Shown here one piece after another: positions 26,260-34,093 of a stretch of 42,659 nucleotides of DNA. Positions within the stretch are counted from its first letter, which is position 1; every line of letters begins with the position of its first letter. The DNA comes from JBBQVS01 sp038211295. Its GTDB lineage: Bacteria; Chloroflexota; Ktedonobacteria; Ktedonobacterales; Ktedonobacteraceae. The notes below the pieces were generated by a model. It was not told the DNA's origin and ran no database searches. It worked only from the letters and a program-made list of their open reading frames with translations. Position numbers and translations under genes: made by a program. The DNA is taken from the NCBI GenBank assembly GCA_038211295.1, contig JBBQVS010000030.1, positions 1 to 42,659 of the forward strand, in the 5' to 3' direction.

Positions 26260-26288
26260 CTATGGGCGAATGCTACAAGCAGAGTGGC

Positions 26289-26903
26289 TTAGTGACCGCG
26301 TGCCTGCGCGTAACGTTTGTTGATCTCGTCCCAGTTGACGACATTCCACCAGTTGCTCAGGTATTCGGGGCGGCGGTTCTGGTACTTGAGGTAGTAGGCA
26401 TGTTCCCATACATCATTGCCAAGAATAGGGTAGACGCCGTTCAGCAGGGGACTATCCTGGTTCGGCGTTGAGCTAACTTGGAGCTTGCCATCTTGACCAA
26501 GTGTAAGCCATGCCCAACCGGAACCGAATTGCTTTGTGCCAGCATCGCTGAACGCGGTCTTCAATGCATCAAAGGAACCAAAGGAAGAAGTAATAGCACT
26601 GGCAATCTCCCCTGTGGGTTCACCGCCGCCATTTGGCTTCATGATCTGCCAGAACATCGTGTGGTTGACGTGACCACCACCATTGTTGCGAACCGCCGTG
26701 CGGGCAGCATCGGGTACTTCGTTGAGACGCCGTAACACCTCTTCAGGTTGCAATGCGGCGAAAGCATGATCCTTCAAAGCATTGTTAAGGTTGGTTACAT
26801 AGGTCTGATGATGCTTATCATGATGCAGTTGCATGGTCTGCGTATCGATGTATGGCTCCAAGGCATTATACTCATACGGCAGCGCGGGTAGTTCAAAGGC
26901 CAT
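26289..26903 (-). CDS. Superoxide dismutase, Fe/Mn family
   Basis: A 204-residue enzyme that converts superoxide to hydrogen peroxide and oxygen. The metal ligands are readable: His in LHHDKHHQTYV (about residue 27), His in GGGHVNHTMFW (about 79), and Asp and His in NDVWEHAYYLKYQNRRPEYL. GSGWAWLTL is family-typical. The length is normal and there is no signal peptide, so it is cytosolic. The motif mix suggests Mn or cambialistic use, but metal choice cannot be settled by eye. A GAAGGAGAC site lies before the ATG. Confidence 0.95.
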   Translation of the reverse strand: MAFELPALPYEYNALEPYIDTQTMQLHHDKHHQTYVTNLNNALKDHAFAALQPEEVLRRLNEVPDAARTAVRNNGGGHVNHTMFWQIMKPNGGGEPTGEIASAITSSFGSFDALKTAFSDAGTKQFGSGWAWLTLGQDGKLQVSSTPNQDSPLLNGVYPILGNDVWEHAYYLKYQNRRPEYLSNWWNVVNWDEINKRYAQARGH

Positions 26904-27021
26904 AGTACGTCTCCTTCAATCGGATATACTACAAGGACACGGATAATCGCAATCCTCTTCTTGTGTTTCGTGGATCACTCACACAAAACGTTTTTTCTTT
27001 CGTGTGTGTGTCACACTTACA

Positions 27022-27051
27022 GTTGTATGCGATAGCGAGGGTCAATGTCAA
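27022..27051 (-). promoter_or_regulatory. Promoter of the superoxide dismutase gene
   Basis: On the minus strand TTGACA (27051-27046) and TACAAC (27027-27022) are 18 bases apart. This gives a leader of about 110 bases. That leader contains facing GTGTG and CACAC runs that could form a hairpin. Confidence 0.55.
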
Positions 27052-27103
27052 GCCGAAGCATAAGAAACTGAACGAAAGGACAGGCTATGCTACAGCTTTC
27101 ATT

Positions 27104-27130
27104 CTTTGACGATACATGGTATAGTCAAAG
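27104..27130. promoter_or_regulatory. 27-bp dyad-symmetric site upstream of the response regulator
   Basis: CTTTGAC (27104-27110) and GTCAAAG (27124-27130) are perfect inverted arms. Inside them ATAC and GTAT continue the symmetry around a central ATG. Eleven of thirteen base pairs match. It looks like an operator for a dimeric regulator, 70 bases before the coding start at 27200. Confidence 0.5.
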
Positions 27131-27199
27131 TGACAGTTTTGGTAGTTACCGAAATTGCTGAGGTGTTTTTAGGATACAAAGAAACGTTGGAGCTGACAT

Positions 27200-27598
27200 A
27201 TGACAAAAGAGAATGAGCAAGCGGAGACAAACGCTCATACTCAAGTCAAAACAATACTTGTAGTAGAAGACGACATACATATAGGTGAGGTACTGGTACT
27301 GGCGATTTCGCAGGAGACGCCATTTCTCGCGGTTCTGGTGCAGGACGGAGACGAGGCACTACATACAATTCAAGGTATTAAGCCGAATCTTTTCATTCTG
27401 GATTATCAGTTACCACGCATGAATGGTCTGGAATTATACGATCAGATACACGCGGTAGCAGAACTGGCACACATTCCCGCGATGATGATTAGCGCACAAT
27501 TGCCCGTCAAGGAGCTGAAAAAACGTAATATCAAAGGCATGAACAAGCCACTTGACCTCGATGAGTTTTTACAGGCTATCGAGCGTTTTCTGACTTGA
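27200..27598 (+). CDS. Single-domain response regulator (CheY-like receiver)
   Basis: A 132-residue protein that is only a receiver domain. The acidic pocket is Glu23-Asp24-Asp25 (VVEDD), the phospho-acceptor is Asp68 (FILDYQLP), and the switch residues are Ser98 and Lys116 (NKPLD). All key residues for phosphorylation are present. There is no output domain and no histidine kinase nearby, so the partner is unknown. It is transcribed divergently from superoxide dismutase and converges on an ArsR-type gene. Confidence 0.9.
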   Translation: MTKENEQAETNAHTQVKTILVVEDDIHIGEVLVLAISQETPFLAVLVQDGDEALHTIQGIKPNLFILDYQLPRMNGLELYDQIHAVAELAHIPAMMISAQLPVKELKKRNIKGMNKPLDLDEFLQAIERFLT

Positions 27599-27636
27599 TC
27601 TCTTCTCTTGTGCTTTTTTAGATCAGTGCGTTCTAG

Positions 27637-28023
27637 CTATTCAAGCTGTAAGCGCGACGGAAAATTGCTTTCCAGTGCATCCAGTAGATCATGGAACGCA
27701 ACAACAAGCAGATGGTTCCGTAACCGATAGTAGACTGTGTTGCCCTCACGTCGCGAGGTGATAAGGCCAGCAGTAGCAAGTTGCCGCAGATGCTCCGACG
27801 TGGTTGCTGCCGAAAGTCCTATCGCACGTGCAATGTCGCCCGAACGCCACTCTGGTAGAACGGCGTTGTTGTTTTTATCGGGCATCGAGAGCAGTTCAAG
27901 AATGTACCGCCGACTGGTATCGCAGACAAGTGAAAGAAAGTCATCCACATACTTGTCCACTTCTGGTGGACGATGCGGCTTCTTTTCGCCTGTTTGCTCG
28001 TCAGAAGAATTTGAGATAGGCAT
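27637..28023 (-). CDS. ArsR-type winged-helix transcriptional regulator
   Basis: About 128 residues. The winged helix covers most of the protein: DTSRRYILELLSMPD, then WRSGDIARAIGLSAATTSEHLRQLATAGLITSRREGNTVYYRL. No Cys pair typical of metal sensing is seen in the recognition helix, so the signal is unknown. I chose ATG 28023 because GGAAGGA lies just before it; an upstream in-frame start at 28089 lacks this. It is divergent from the HAS/HerA pair and has its own promoter. Confidence 0.85.
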   Translation of the reverse strand: MPISNSSDEQTGEKKPHRPPEVDKYVDDFLSLVCDTSRRYILELLSMPDKNNNAVLPEWRSGDIARAIGLSAATTSEHLRQLATAGLITSRREGNTVYYRLRNHLLVVAFHDLLDALESNFPSRLQLE

Positions 28024-28107
28024 AGATATCCTTCCATCTAGTAAGGGCTGTAGTAGAAAAAGAACCTTCACAGAGGTGGCACTTCCCAAAAATTCTTTAA
28101 CTAGAAC

Positions 28108-28136
28108 ATACTATCTTGTATTGACGGTATATGCAA
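28108..28136 (-). promoter_or_regulatory. Promoter of the ArsR-type gene
   Basis: On the minus strand TTGCAT (28136-28131) and TAGTAT (28113-28108) are 17 bases apart, about 85 bases before the chosen start. Confidence 0.55.
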
Positions 28137-28190
28137 GCAAACACAAGCAGTACGGCATTCTCCCCTCTCTGCAATCCCCTTTCGCTATGT

Positions 28191-28196
28191 TATAAT
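28191..28196 (+). promoter_or_regulatory. Consensus -10 element for the HAS/HerA pair
   Basis: A perfect TATAAT lies 115 bases before the start at 28311, with only a weak -35 (CTGCAA region) upstream. The leader between holds an imperfect CGGCGT / ACGCCG hairpin. Confidence 0.45.
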
Positions 28197-28310
28197 GCTG
28201 CAAGGCAATGCGTTCTCTAAATACGGCGTTCTCGACTTCCACAAATTGTTAGCGCAAAAAGAATACGCCGACGAGAGAGCAGGTACTCCATACCTTGAGA
28301 GGGTTCTAGG

Positions 28311-29018
28311 ATGATTATTGGGAAGATTGTAAAATCGGACTCGCATATCACGTATGTTTGTCAGATCAATGGAGCATATGAAGCACAGGAAAAACCTGGG
28401 CCAACCGACTACGCCTTTGGGCGTTTTGTACGCATCGCGTTACGCGCACCCGAAAATGACGGTATTCTGTTCGCAGCAACTTCTGAGCGTGAAGACGCTA
28501 TAACCTATGCGGTTGGCGTGATCTACGATACGATTCTACAAAATCCTGCCTTCGGGACGCTCGGCCCCCGTCTCTCCAACGAGGCACAGGTTGAGATGTT
28601 CTCGCCCGACTATATCTCTGAAAAAGCTATCTTGACCTATGTAATGATTTTAGGTATGATTGAGCAACGCAACATGAGAAGCGGCACGAGAGAATACATC
28701 TCCGCAACACATGGTATCCCGCTCCTTTCACTGGAACTCGATAGTCAGGTTGAAACGATGGACGATGAAGATGTATGCGCGTTCCACTTCTTCAATGATC
28801 CCACCACGCCCGTTGGCCTGAGCCAGCCCTATAGCGCGGATGCATATCTGCACATTGGCTATGTGCCGCACATTATTTCACAGCGCAACAGCCTGTTACC
28901 AATGGTTACGCTTCGTATCATTGACCAACTCGAACGCCTGTTTCCGCAAAATCTCGCGTTGCTCTCAATTGTCAAACGCAACTTTGCCTGGCGACTCAAG
29001 GTAGAGACAGCCGGATAA
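28311..29018 (+). CDS. HAS-barrel-like protein, partner of the HerA-type ATPase
   Basis: A 235-residue soluble protein. The first about 60 residues (MIIGKIVKSDSHITYVCQI..., then YAFGRFVRIAL) look like the small beta-barrel (HAS) domain that in HerA enzymes sits before the ATPase. The middle is mixed helix and strand. The C-terminal part (TLRIIDQLERLFPQNLALLSIVKRNFAWRLKVE) is helical. It is not a NurA nuclease, because no acidic NurA motif was found. I recall similar HAS-barrel proteins beside DUF87 ATPases in cyanobacteria. The next gene starts 15 bases downstream, so the two proteins probably act together on DNA ends or another nucleic acid substrate. Function is inferred. Confidence 0.6.
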   Translation: MIIGKIVKSDSHITYVCQINGAYEAQEKPGPTDYAFGRFVRIALRAPENDGILFAATSEREDAITYAVGVIYDTILQNPAFGTLGPRLSNEAQVEMFSPDYISEKAILTYVMILGMIEQRNMRSGTREYISATHGIPLLSLELDSQVETMDDEDVCAFHFFNDPTTPVGLSQPYSADAYLHIGYVPHIISQRNSLLPMVTLRIIDQLERLFPQNLALLSIVKRNFAWRLKVETAG

Positions 29019-29033
29019 GAGAAGGATAGCCCC

Positions 29034-30752
29034 ATGCTCGATGCATCGCACCAGTCAGTTCTTCGCCTACCACGTAAACCTGTCGGCATTACCAAAGGGC
29101 CGGGTGAGACCATTCACGAGTATACCTTTGTCTCGCGCGACGACGAACAACAACTTAAAAACGGGGAGTATGTCTACTACGAACTCCCCGACCCCACGCA
29201 ATCAGCCCAGAACGGACAGGGGCGACGCGTGCTTGGACGCATTCTCAAACGCGTGCCGTTACAGCTCTATCCCGATACGTTTCTGGGCGAGCCAGAGATC
29301 GCGCCCAGTCAGGTCGCGGCAATGATGGGCTACAACTCACATACTAACGAACTCTTTGAACTGCACGTCGCCATCATGGGCTATTATGACTATACGACAG
29401 GCTCCTTTATCAATCCCTGGATTCCACCACAGGCGGGCAAGCAGATATTCCTCGCTGATGACGCTATGCTGGCCTCGGTTCTCAGTCGCAAACAGGATAA
29501 ACAACCCGGCTCCGCGACAATTGGCTCCCTGCTGACACGCTCTCCCGACGCTGTACCCGTTGTGCTTTCCGTCAAAGACGTTGTTAGTACTCACCTTGCG
29601 ATTATCGCGAGCACGGGCGCGGGCAAAAGTTATCTCGCCAGCGTAGTGATTGAAGAGTTGATGCAACCGCAAAACAAGGCGTGTGTGCTGATTGTTGACC
29701 CACACGGCGAATACGGCACGCTCGACCAGATCATGAACGGCCCCCTTTTCAGTGAACCAGCCGAGGGACGACGGGCGGGTTATCGGGCGCAAGTCAAAAT
29801 CTACAAACAGGATCAGGTCAAAGTGCGTATCTCCTCGCTCAATATGGGCGACATGCGCCATTTGCTTACAGAGATGACCGAGAAGCAGCAATACCTGCTC
29901 AGTCAGGCCATGCGTCACGTCAAGAACCTTAAAAAAGGGACGCCCTGGGGAGTTGCCGACCTGAAACGCTCCATTAACGCAGTCGCGAAGCAAAAAGACG
30001 ACGAGGATAGCGGGGGCGACGACTCCAGTACAGTACGTGCGCTAGAGTGGCGCGTGGGGCAGCGTTTCGAGGATAGCATGACCTTCGATGATACACAACA
30101 TCTCGACCTGCCCGAAATCTTCAAGCCGGGTCAGTGTACCATCCTTCAACTCAATGATGTAGACGAGCGAGACCAGCAAGTTATCGTGGCGACGTTGCTC
30201 CGTCGTCTCAACACGGCACGTATGGATACAGAACGTGGTAAAGTCCATTCGGGCGAAATGTACCTGCCCTACCCCGTGTTTGTCTTGCTCGAAGAAGCGC
30301 ATCATTTCGCCCCAAGTGGAACTGATGTCGTTTCAACCTCCATTCTTAAACAGGTGCTTGCAGAGGGTCGTAAGTTTGGTATCGGCGTTGGCCTCATCAC
30401 GCAGCGTCCGGGCAAGCTGGATGCCGACGTGTTGAGCCAGTGCCAGACGCAGTGCATCATGCGTATCGTCAATGAGATTGACCAGAAGAGCGTGGCGTCA
30501 GCTATCGAGGGCGTGGGGCGTGACCTGCTCAACAATCTGCCCGCCCTCTCCAAGGGACAGGTAATTGTCGCAGGCGCGGGCGTCAATACGCCAATCATCT
30601 GTCGGGTGCGTACCCGACACACTCCACACGGCGGCGAGAGCAAGGATGCACCTGATATGTGGCGCACCTACTTCAACGCGGAACAGCAAGAGAGCAAAAA
30701 GCGGAGCGAGGCGCCGCTCAATGGCAACAAACCATTTACATTATTGAGATAA
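29034..30752 (+). CDS. HerA/DUF87-type hexameric ATPase
   Basis: A 572-residue FtsK/HerA-superfamily ATPase. A beta-rich N-terminal region (about 1-150) is followed by Walker A STGAGKS (near 193-199) and IVDPHGEYGTL. Walker B is PVFVLLEEAHHFAP (near 413-426). The Arg-containing sensor LITQRPGKLDADVLSQC and IICRVRTRH at the end follow. HerA proteins form hexameric rings that pump DNA, usually with a nuclease partner. No nuclease gene is adjacent here. It is translationally close to the HAS-barrel-like gene. A role in DNA repair or defence is plausible but not shown. Confidence 0.88.
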   Translation: MLDASHQSVLRLPRKPVGITKGPGETIHEYTFVSRDDEQQLKNGEYVYYELPDPTQSAQNGQGRRVLGRILKRVPLQLYPDTFLGEPEIAPSQVAAMMGYNSHTNELFELHVAIMGYYDYTTGSFINPWIPPQAGKQIFLADDAMLASVLSRKQDKQPGSATIGSLLTRSPDAVPVVLSVKDVVSTHLAIIASTGAGKSYLASVVIEELMQPQNKACVLIVDPHGEYGTLDQIMNGPLFSEPAEGRRAGYRAQVKIYKQDQVKVRISSLNMGDMRHLLTEMTEKQQYLLSQAMRHVKNLKKGTPWGVADLKRSINAVAKQKDDEDSGGDDSSTVRALEWRVGQRFEDSMTFDDTQHLDLPEIFKPGQCTILQLNDVDERDQQVIVATLLRRLNTARMDTERGKVHSGEMYLPYPVFVLLEEAHHFAPSGTDVVSTSILKQVLAEGRKFGIGVGLITQRPGKLDADVLSQCQTQCIMRIVNEIDQKSVASAIEGVGRDLLNNLPALSKGQVIVAGAGVNTPIICRVRTRHTPHGGESKDAPDMWRTYFNAEQQESKKRSEAPLNGNKPFTLLR

Positions 30753-30846
30753 CAGATTTGCGTATCCAGACTGCCCACCCGCTACAGGAAGAAGCAATGA
30801 CGCGTGAGCAGTTTGTATGCTAGATATACAATAAGGATTGCATGTT

Positions 30847-31212
30847 ATGACTGGTCGCGTTGTACTTTTTTCGTCAATAGTTATCGCCCCCCTTGCATGG
30901 ATCGCGCTCGCCTTTTTTACAAGCTTTACCGCTCCTACAAGCCTGGGCGCGTTCGCGGTGCTGTTTCTACTGCTCGGCGTCGCCCTGACATGTACATTTA
31001 CGCCCATCGCCTATGGCATCGGGTTGCGACTCATCACCTCACATCTCTACCGCTCTACCGTGCGCCATGCCTTTCGTCAAAGCCTTCTGCTGTCACTTGT
31101 GATTATTCTAAACCTTATTTTGCGCTACTTTCATAGCTGGAACATGTTTATGGGGCTAATTATTCTCCTAGCGGCAATTATTGTCGAGGTTCTCTTTCTC
31201 GCACGAAAGTAG
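30847..31212 (+). CDS. Small membrane protein, unknown function
   Basis: A 121-residue protein with four hydrophobic segments and a short basic cytosolic loop (RLITSHLYRSTVRHAFRQ). It resembles no family that I can name. ATG 30847 has AAGGA about nine bases upstream; an earlier in-frame TTG is less likely. It ends 11 bases before the glycosyltransferase gene in the same direction, so the two are probably co-transcribed. Confidence 0.7.
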   Translation: MTGRVVLFSSIVIAPLAWIALAFFTSFTAPTSLGAFAVLFLLLGVALTCTFTPIAYGIGLRLITSHLYRSTVRHAFRQSLLLSLVIILNLILRYFHSWNMFMGLIILLAAIIVEVLFLARK

Positions 31213-31223
31213 AAACACACGCA

Positions 31224-32120
31224 ATGTATATACTCATCGTTCGCCCCGGCGCCATTGGCGACGCGCTCCTGACGTTTCCCCTGTTATATGCCTTGAAAAC
31301 GCGCACCCCGTCGCTATCCATCACGTTCGTAAGCAACGCTGCGGTTCTTTCGCTGGCCCAGATATGGAGGCTAGCCGACGCAGTTTTTGACTATGGTAGC
31401 CTGGAATGGAGCGAACTTTTCACGCAAAATGGCATTCGCTCGCCAGCACTCCTGCATGTTCTCGGCAGTATCAAGTGTGCAATCTGCTGGCTTCGCGATC
31501 CGGACAAGCTTGTTGAACACAATCTTCGCGCAATCGGGATACCACAGGTACTCGTCGTCCCTGGTCTCCCAAACATCGAGCAACATATCACTGCATACCT
31601 GGCACAAACACTGAACATGACGCTAACAGGAGAGGAAGAGACGCACGCGTTCGGCTCCTTGATTACTCGCACCGCCATACGGGTCGCCCTTCATCCCGGA
31701 AGCGGAGGTAAGGCAAAATGCTGGCCCATCGAACGCTTCGCGCATGTGATCGTAGCATTGTGGCAACGCAACATCTCGGTACTCTTGCTCACAGGGCCAG
31801 CAGATACCGAACGCCTTACACTGCTCTTACAGATGCTTCCTCTTCCATCCACCCCCGACCTGCTTGTCAGTCTCGTCAACGCTCCACTTACAGAGGTCGT
31901 GGAACAGTTGCAACGTTGTACGGCCTATCTAGGCAATGACTCAGGTATCACTCATCTCGCGGCACTGCTTGGCCTACCCACAATCGCCCTCTTCGGCACG
32001 AGCAATCCTGTGATGTGGCATCCTGTAGGATTGCACGTACACGTTGTTCATCAAGCAAATATGGAAGCGATACTGATAGAAAATGTGCTCTCTCTACTTA
32101 TTGAACTGCTCACTACATAG
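31224..32120 (+). CDS. Glycosyltransferase family 9 (heptosyltransferase-like)
   Basis: A 298-residue GT-B fold enzyme. The start MYILIVRPGAIGDALLTFPLLYALK is the hallmark of family 9. The C-terminal half has LHPGSGGKAKCWPIERFAHV and GNDSGITHLAALLGLPTIALFGTSNP, the nucleotide-sugar site. Family 9 enzymes transfer heptose or other sugars to cell-envelope glycans. In an organism without classical LPS the acceptor is probably another surface polysaccharide. A short gap links it to the upstream small membrane protein gene. Confidence 0.88.
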   Translation: MYILIVRPGAIGDALLTFPLLYALKTRTPSLSITFVSNAAVLSLAQIWRLADAVFDYGSLEWSELFTQNGIRSPALLHVLGSIKCAICWLRDPDKLVEHNLRAIGIPQVLVVPGLPNIEQHITAYLAQTLNMTLTGEEETHAFGSLITRTAIRVALHPGSGGKAKCWPIERFAHVIVALWQRNISVLLLTGPADTERLTLLLQMLPLPSTPDLLVSLVNAPLTEVVEQLQRCTAYLGNDSGITHLAALLGLPTIALFGTSNPVMWHPVGLHVHVVHQANMEAILIENVLSLLIELLTT

Positions 32121-32137
32121 CCAATTTGGTTACGCTG

Positions 32138-32167
32138 TTGGACGGCTTCCACAAAATAAAGTATAGT
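32138..32167 (+). promoter_or_regulatory. Promoter of the Pro/Thr-rich anchored protein gene
   Basis: TTGGAC (32138-32143) and TATAGT (32162-32167) are 18 bases apart. The element sits in the gap after the glycosyltransferase gene, 41 bases before the start at 32208. Confidence 0.6.
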
Positions 32168-32207
32168 GAACTATGCTGATACATATTATATTCTAGGAGG
32201 AAAACCC

Positions 32208-33026
32208 ATGACGAGCGAGCAGTCCAATTTCTCAGGGGTATCTCGACCATCCCAAAAACTGGTATTGCCCCCTCCTGACGCTGCTTATGCGCCTCAAAGT
32301 CAACAAACGCAACATGGGTATGCGCCGCCAGAATATTTCTTGCATTCAAAACAAATGCCTGTCGTTCCTGTTTTTCCGTTCCCAAACCAGAAACGGAGTT
32401 GGCGTAAGGATCCCGCCTTTATTGTATTACTGGTGAGCATTTGTGCCGTACTCTTTGGTGGCGTCGCCTTCGCGGCGGTGGCGACTACTATGTTCTCCGC
32501 CACTACCAATCAACCAGTAACAACCGCTCCTGCTGGCCCGCAGGGTTCCGGCAATAGCGGTGCGATTATTCCCACACCAATAAGCACCAGCATGATGCAA
32601 CCAACGCAAGTTCCAACCACTGTTCCCACAACAGTCGTACAACCCAGCCCCACAGTAATACCGACAGCAATACCAACGACGCCACCCGTACAGACGGGGC
32701 CACTCACAGTTCAGTTCGACAACGTACCAGCGCAGGTTAGTAATAATTCGGTTGTTCCGATTACTGTGACAACGAGTCAGGCAAATACAACGGTCAGGCT
32801 TATCATTACGTATAACGCGTCTCCCTTCTTTTTAACTGTTGGGCCGCAAATGACCGATGCCAATGGCACCATCACGCTTTCTTGGAAGGTCGCAGTGCGT
32901 GCTTTTGGACACAACACTCCTGCTACAGCGCGTGTACTAGTCGTTGCACGCTCGCAAAACAATCAGCAAGTGACTTCGCAGCCTTTTACTGTCCAGATTG
33001 TCACACATAGCATTGTGCCGCAGTAA
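32208..33026 (+). CDS. Membrane-anchored Pro/Thr-rich protein with C-terminal beta domain
   Basis: A 272-residue protein. A Pro/Gln-rich cytosolic N-terminus (1-65) is followed by one transmembrane helix (about 70-95, FIVLLVSICAVLFGGVAFAA). Next comes a low-complexity Pro/Thr/Val linker (about 110-160), then a beta-sandwich-like domain resembling bacterial Ig-like repeats (TVQFDNVPAQVSNNSVVPITVTTS). It is likely an extracellular surface protein on a flexible stalk. AGGAGG precedes ATG 32208. It leads into the MoxR-DUF58 genes but has its own promoter. No specific function is recognised. Confidence 0.72.
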   Translation: MTSEQSNFSGVSRPSQKLVLPPPDAAYAPQSQQTQHGYAPPEYFLHSKQMPVVPVFPFPNQKRSWRKDPAFIVLLVSICAVLFGGVAFAAVATTMFSATTNQPVTTAPAGPQGSGNSGAIIPTPISTSMMQPTQVPTTVPTTVVQPSPTVIPTAIPTTPPVQTGPLTVQFDNVPAQVSNNSVVPITVTTSQANTTVRLIITYNASPFFLTVGPQMTDANGTITLSWKVAVRAFGHNTPATARVLVVARSQNNQQVTSQPFTVQIVTHSIVPQ

Positions 33027-33133
33027 CGTCCTGCTCACAGTATCTTCATACGTTTTGTCTCTTGCAGAAAACTACTGTCATACCCTATACTGTACCTACG
33101 CTATTTTTATACTCTCAAAAGCAAGGATACTTC

Positions 33134-34093
33134 ATGACGCAAAACGACGAGATACGCCAGATTCAGGAGGCAGCGCGAGCGGTTCGTCATAGCACAGGAC
33201 GCGTGATTGTTGGCAAAGAAGGGGTGATTGACCTGTTGATGGTTGCGCTCCTGTGTGAAGGCCATGTGCTGTTTGAAGATGTGCCGGGCATTGGCAAAAC
33301 AACTCTGGCGAAAGCTCTGGCGAAATCGCTTGGATGCTCGTTTCAGCGTATCCAATTCACGCCCGATCTGCTTCCTTCAGACATCACAGGCATTACCTTT
33401 TATAATCAGAAGCGCGGCGAGTTTGAGTTTCGCCCTGGCCCTTTGCTTTCTCAGATTGTGCTTGCCGACGAAATCAATCGCGCCACACCACGCACACAAT
33501 CGGCTTTACTCGAAGCGATGGAGGAACGCCAGATTACCGTTGAGCGCGAGACACTGCCCCTGCCACGGCCCTTTATTGTTATCGCGACGCAAAACCCAAT
33601 TGAGCTTGAAGGAACGTTTCCACTTCCAGAGGCGCAGCTTGACCGTTTCATGATGCGCTTACGCCTCAACTATCCCAGTCAGACGGAGGAACGCCTGATT
33701 TTACAGCGTTTCAAAGAGCAACAACCCCTGCAAGATGTTCAGCCTGTGCTTACCGCTACAGCATTGCAGAATTTGCAGAAGAGTATTCGTCGTGTTTATG
33801 TCGAGCCGGCAGTCGAGAGCTATATTGTCGAGCTTATACGGGCAACACGCTCTCATGTTTCAATAGAACTGGGTGTAAGTCCGCGTGGTACACTCGCGCT
33901 TTACCGCGCGACACAGGCATACGCAGCAATACATGGACGCAATTATGCTATTCCCGACGACGTAAAACAGTTGGCGCATCCCGTTCTCGCTCACCGCATG
34001 ATCGCTACCAGTCAATCGCGGATGCATGGAGATGTCATGGAGCAGATTGTTAGCGACGTGTTACAAACTGTCGCAGTTCCTGTCGAGTCATGA
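33134..34093 (+). CDS. MoxR-family AAA+ ATPase
   Basis: A 319-residue ATPase. Walker A is VPGIGKTTLA (residues 50-59) and Walker B is IVLADEINRA (Asp112-Glu113). MoxR blocks FQRIQFTPDLLPSDITG, TQNPIELEGTFPLPEAQLDRF and the C-terminal VSPRGTLALYRATQAYAAIHGR are present. MoxR proteins act as chaperone-like factors that assemble or activate partner complexes, often with von Willebrand or DUF58 proteins. ATG 33134 has GCAAGGA upstream. Its stop overlaps the next start (ATGA), showing tight coupling with DUF58. Confidence 0.93.
   Translation: MTQNDEIRQIQEAARAVRHSTGRVIVGKEGVIDLLMVALLCEGHVLFEDVPGIGKTTLAKALAKSLGCSFQRIQFTPDLLPSDITGITFYNQKRGEFEFRPGPLLSQIVLADEINRATPRTQSALLEAMEERQITVERETLPLPRPFIVIATQNPIELEGTFPLPEAQLDRFMMRLRLNYPSQTEERLILQRFKEQQPLQDVQPVLTATALQNLQKSIRRVYVEPAVESYIVELIRATRSHVSIELGVSPRGTLALYRATQAYAAIHGRNYAIPDDVKQLAHPVLAHRMIATSQSRMHGDVMEQIVSDVLQTVAVPVES

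Noticed and set aside
29337..29993. A 218-codon minus-strand frame
   Set aside because: It lies opposite the HerA Walker A region; no domain and no start signal.
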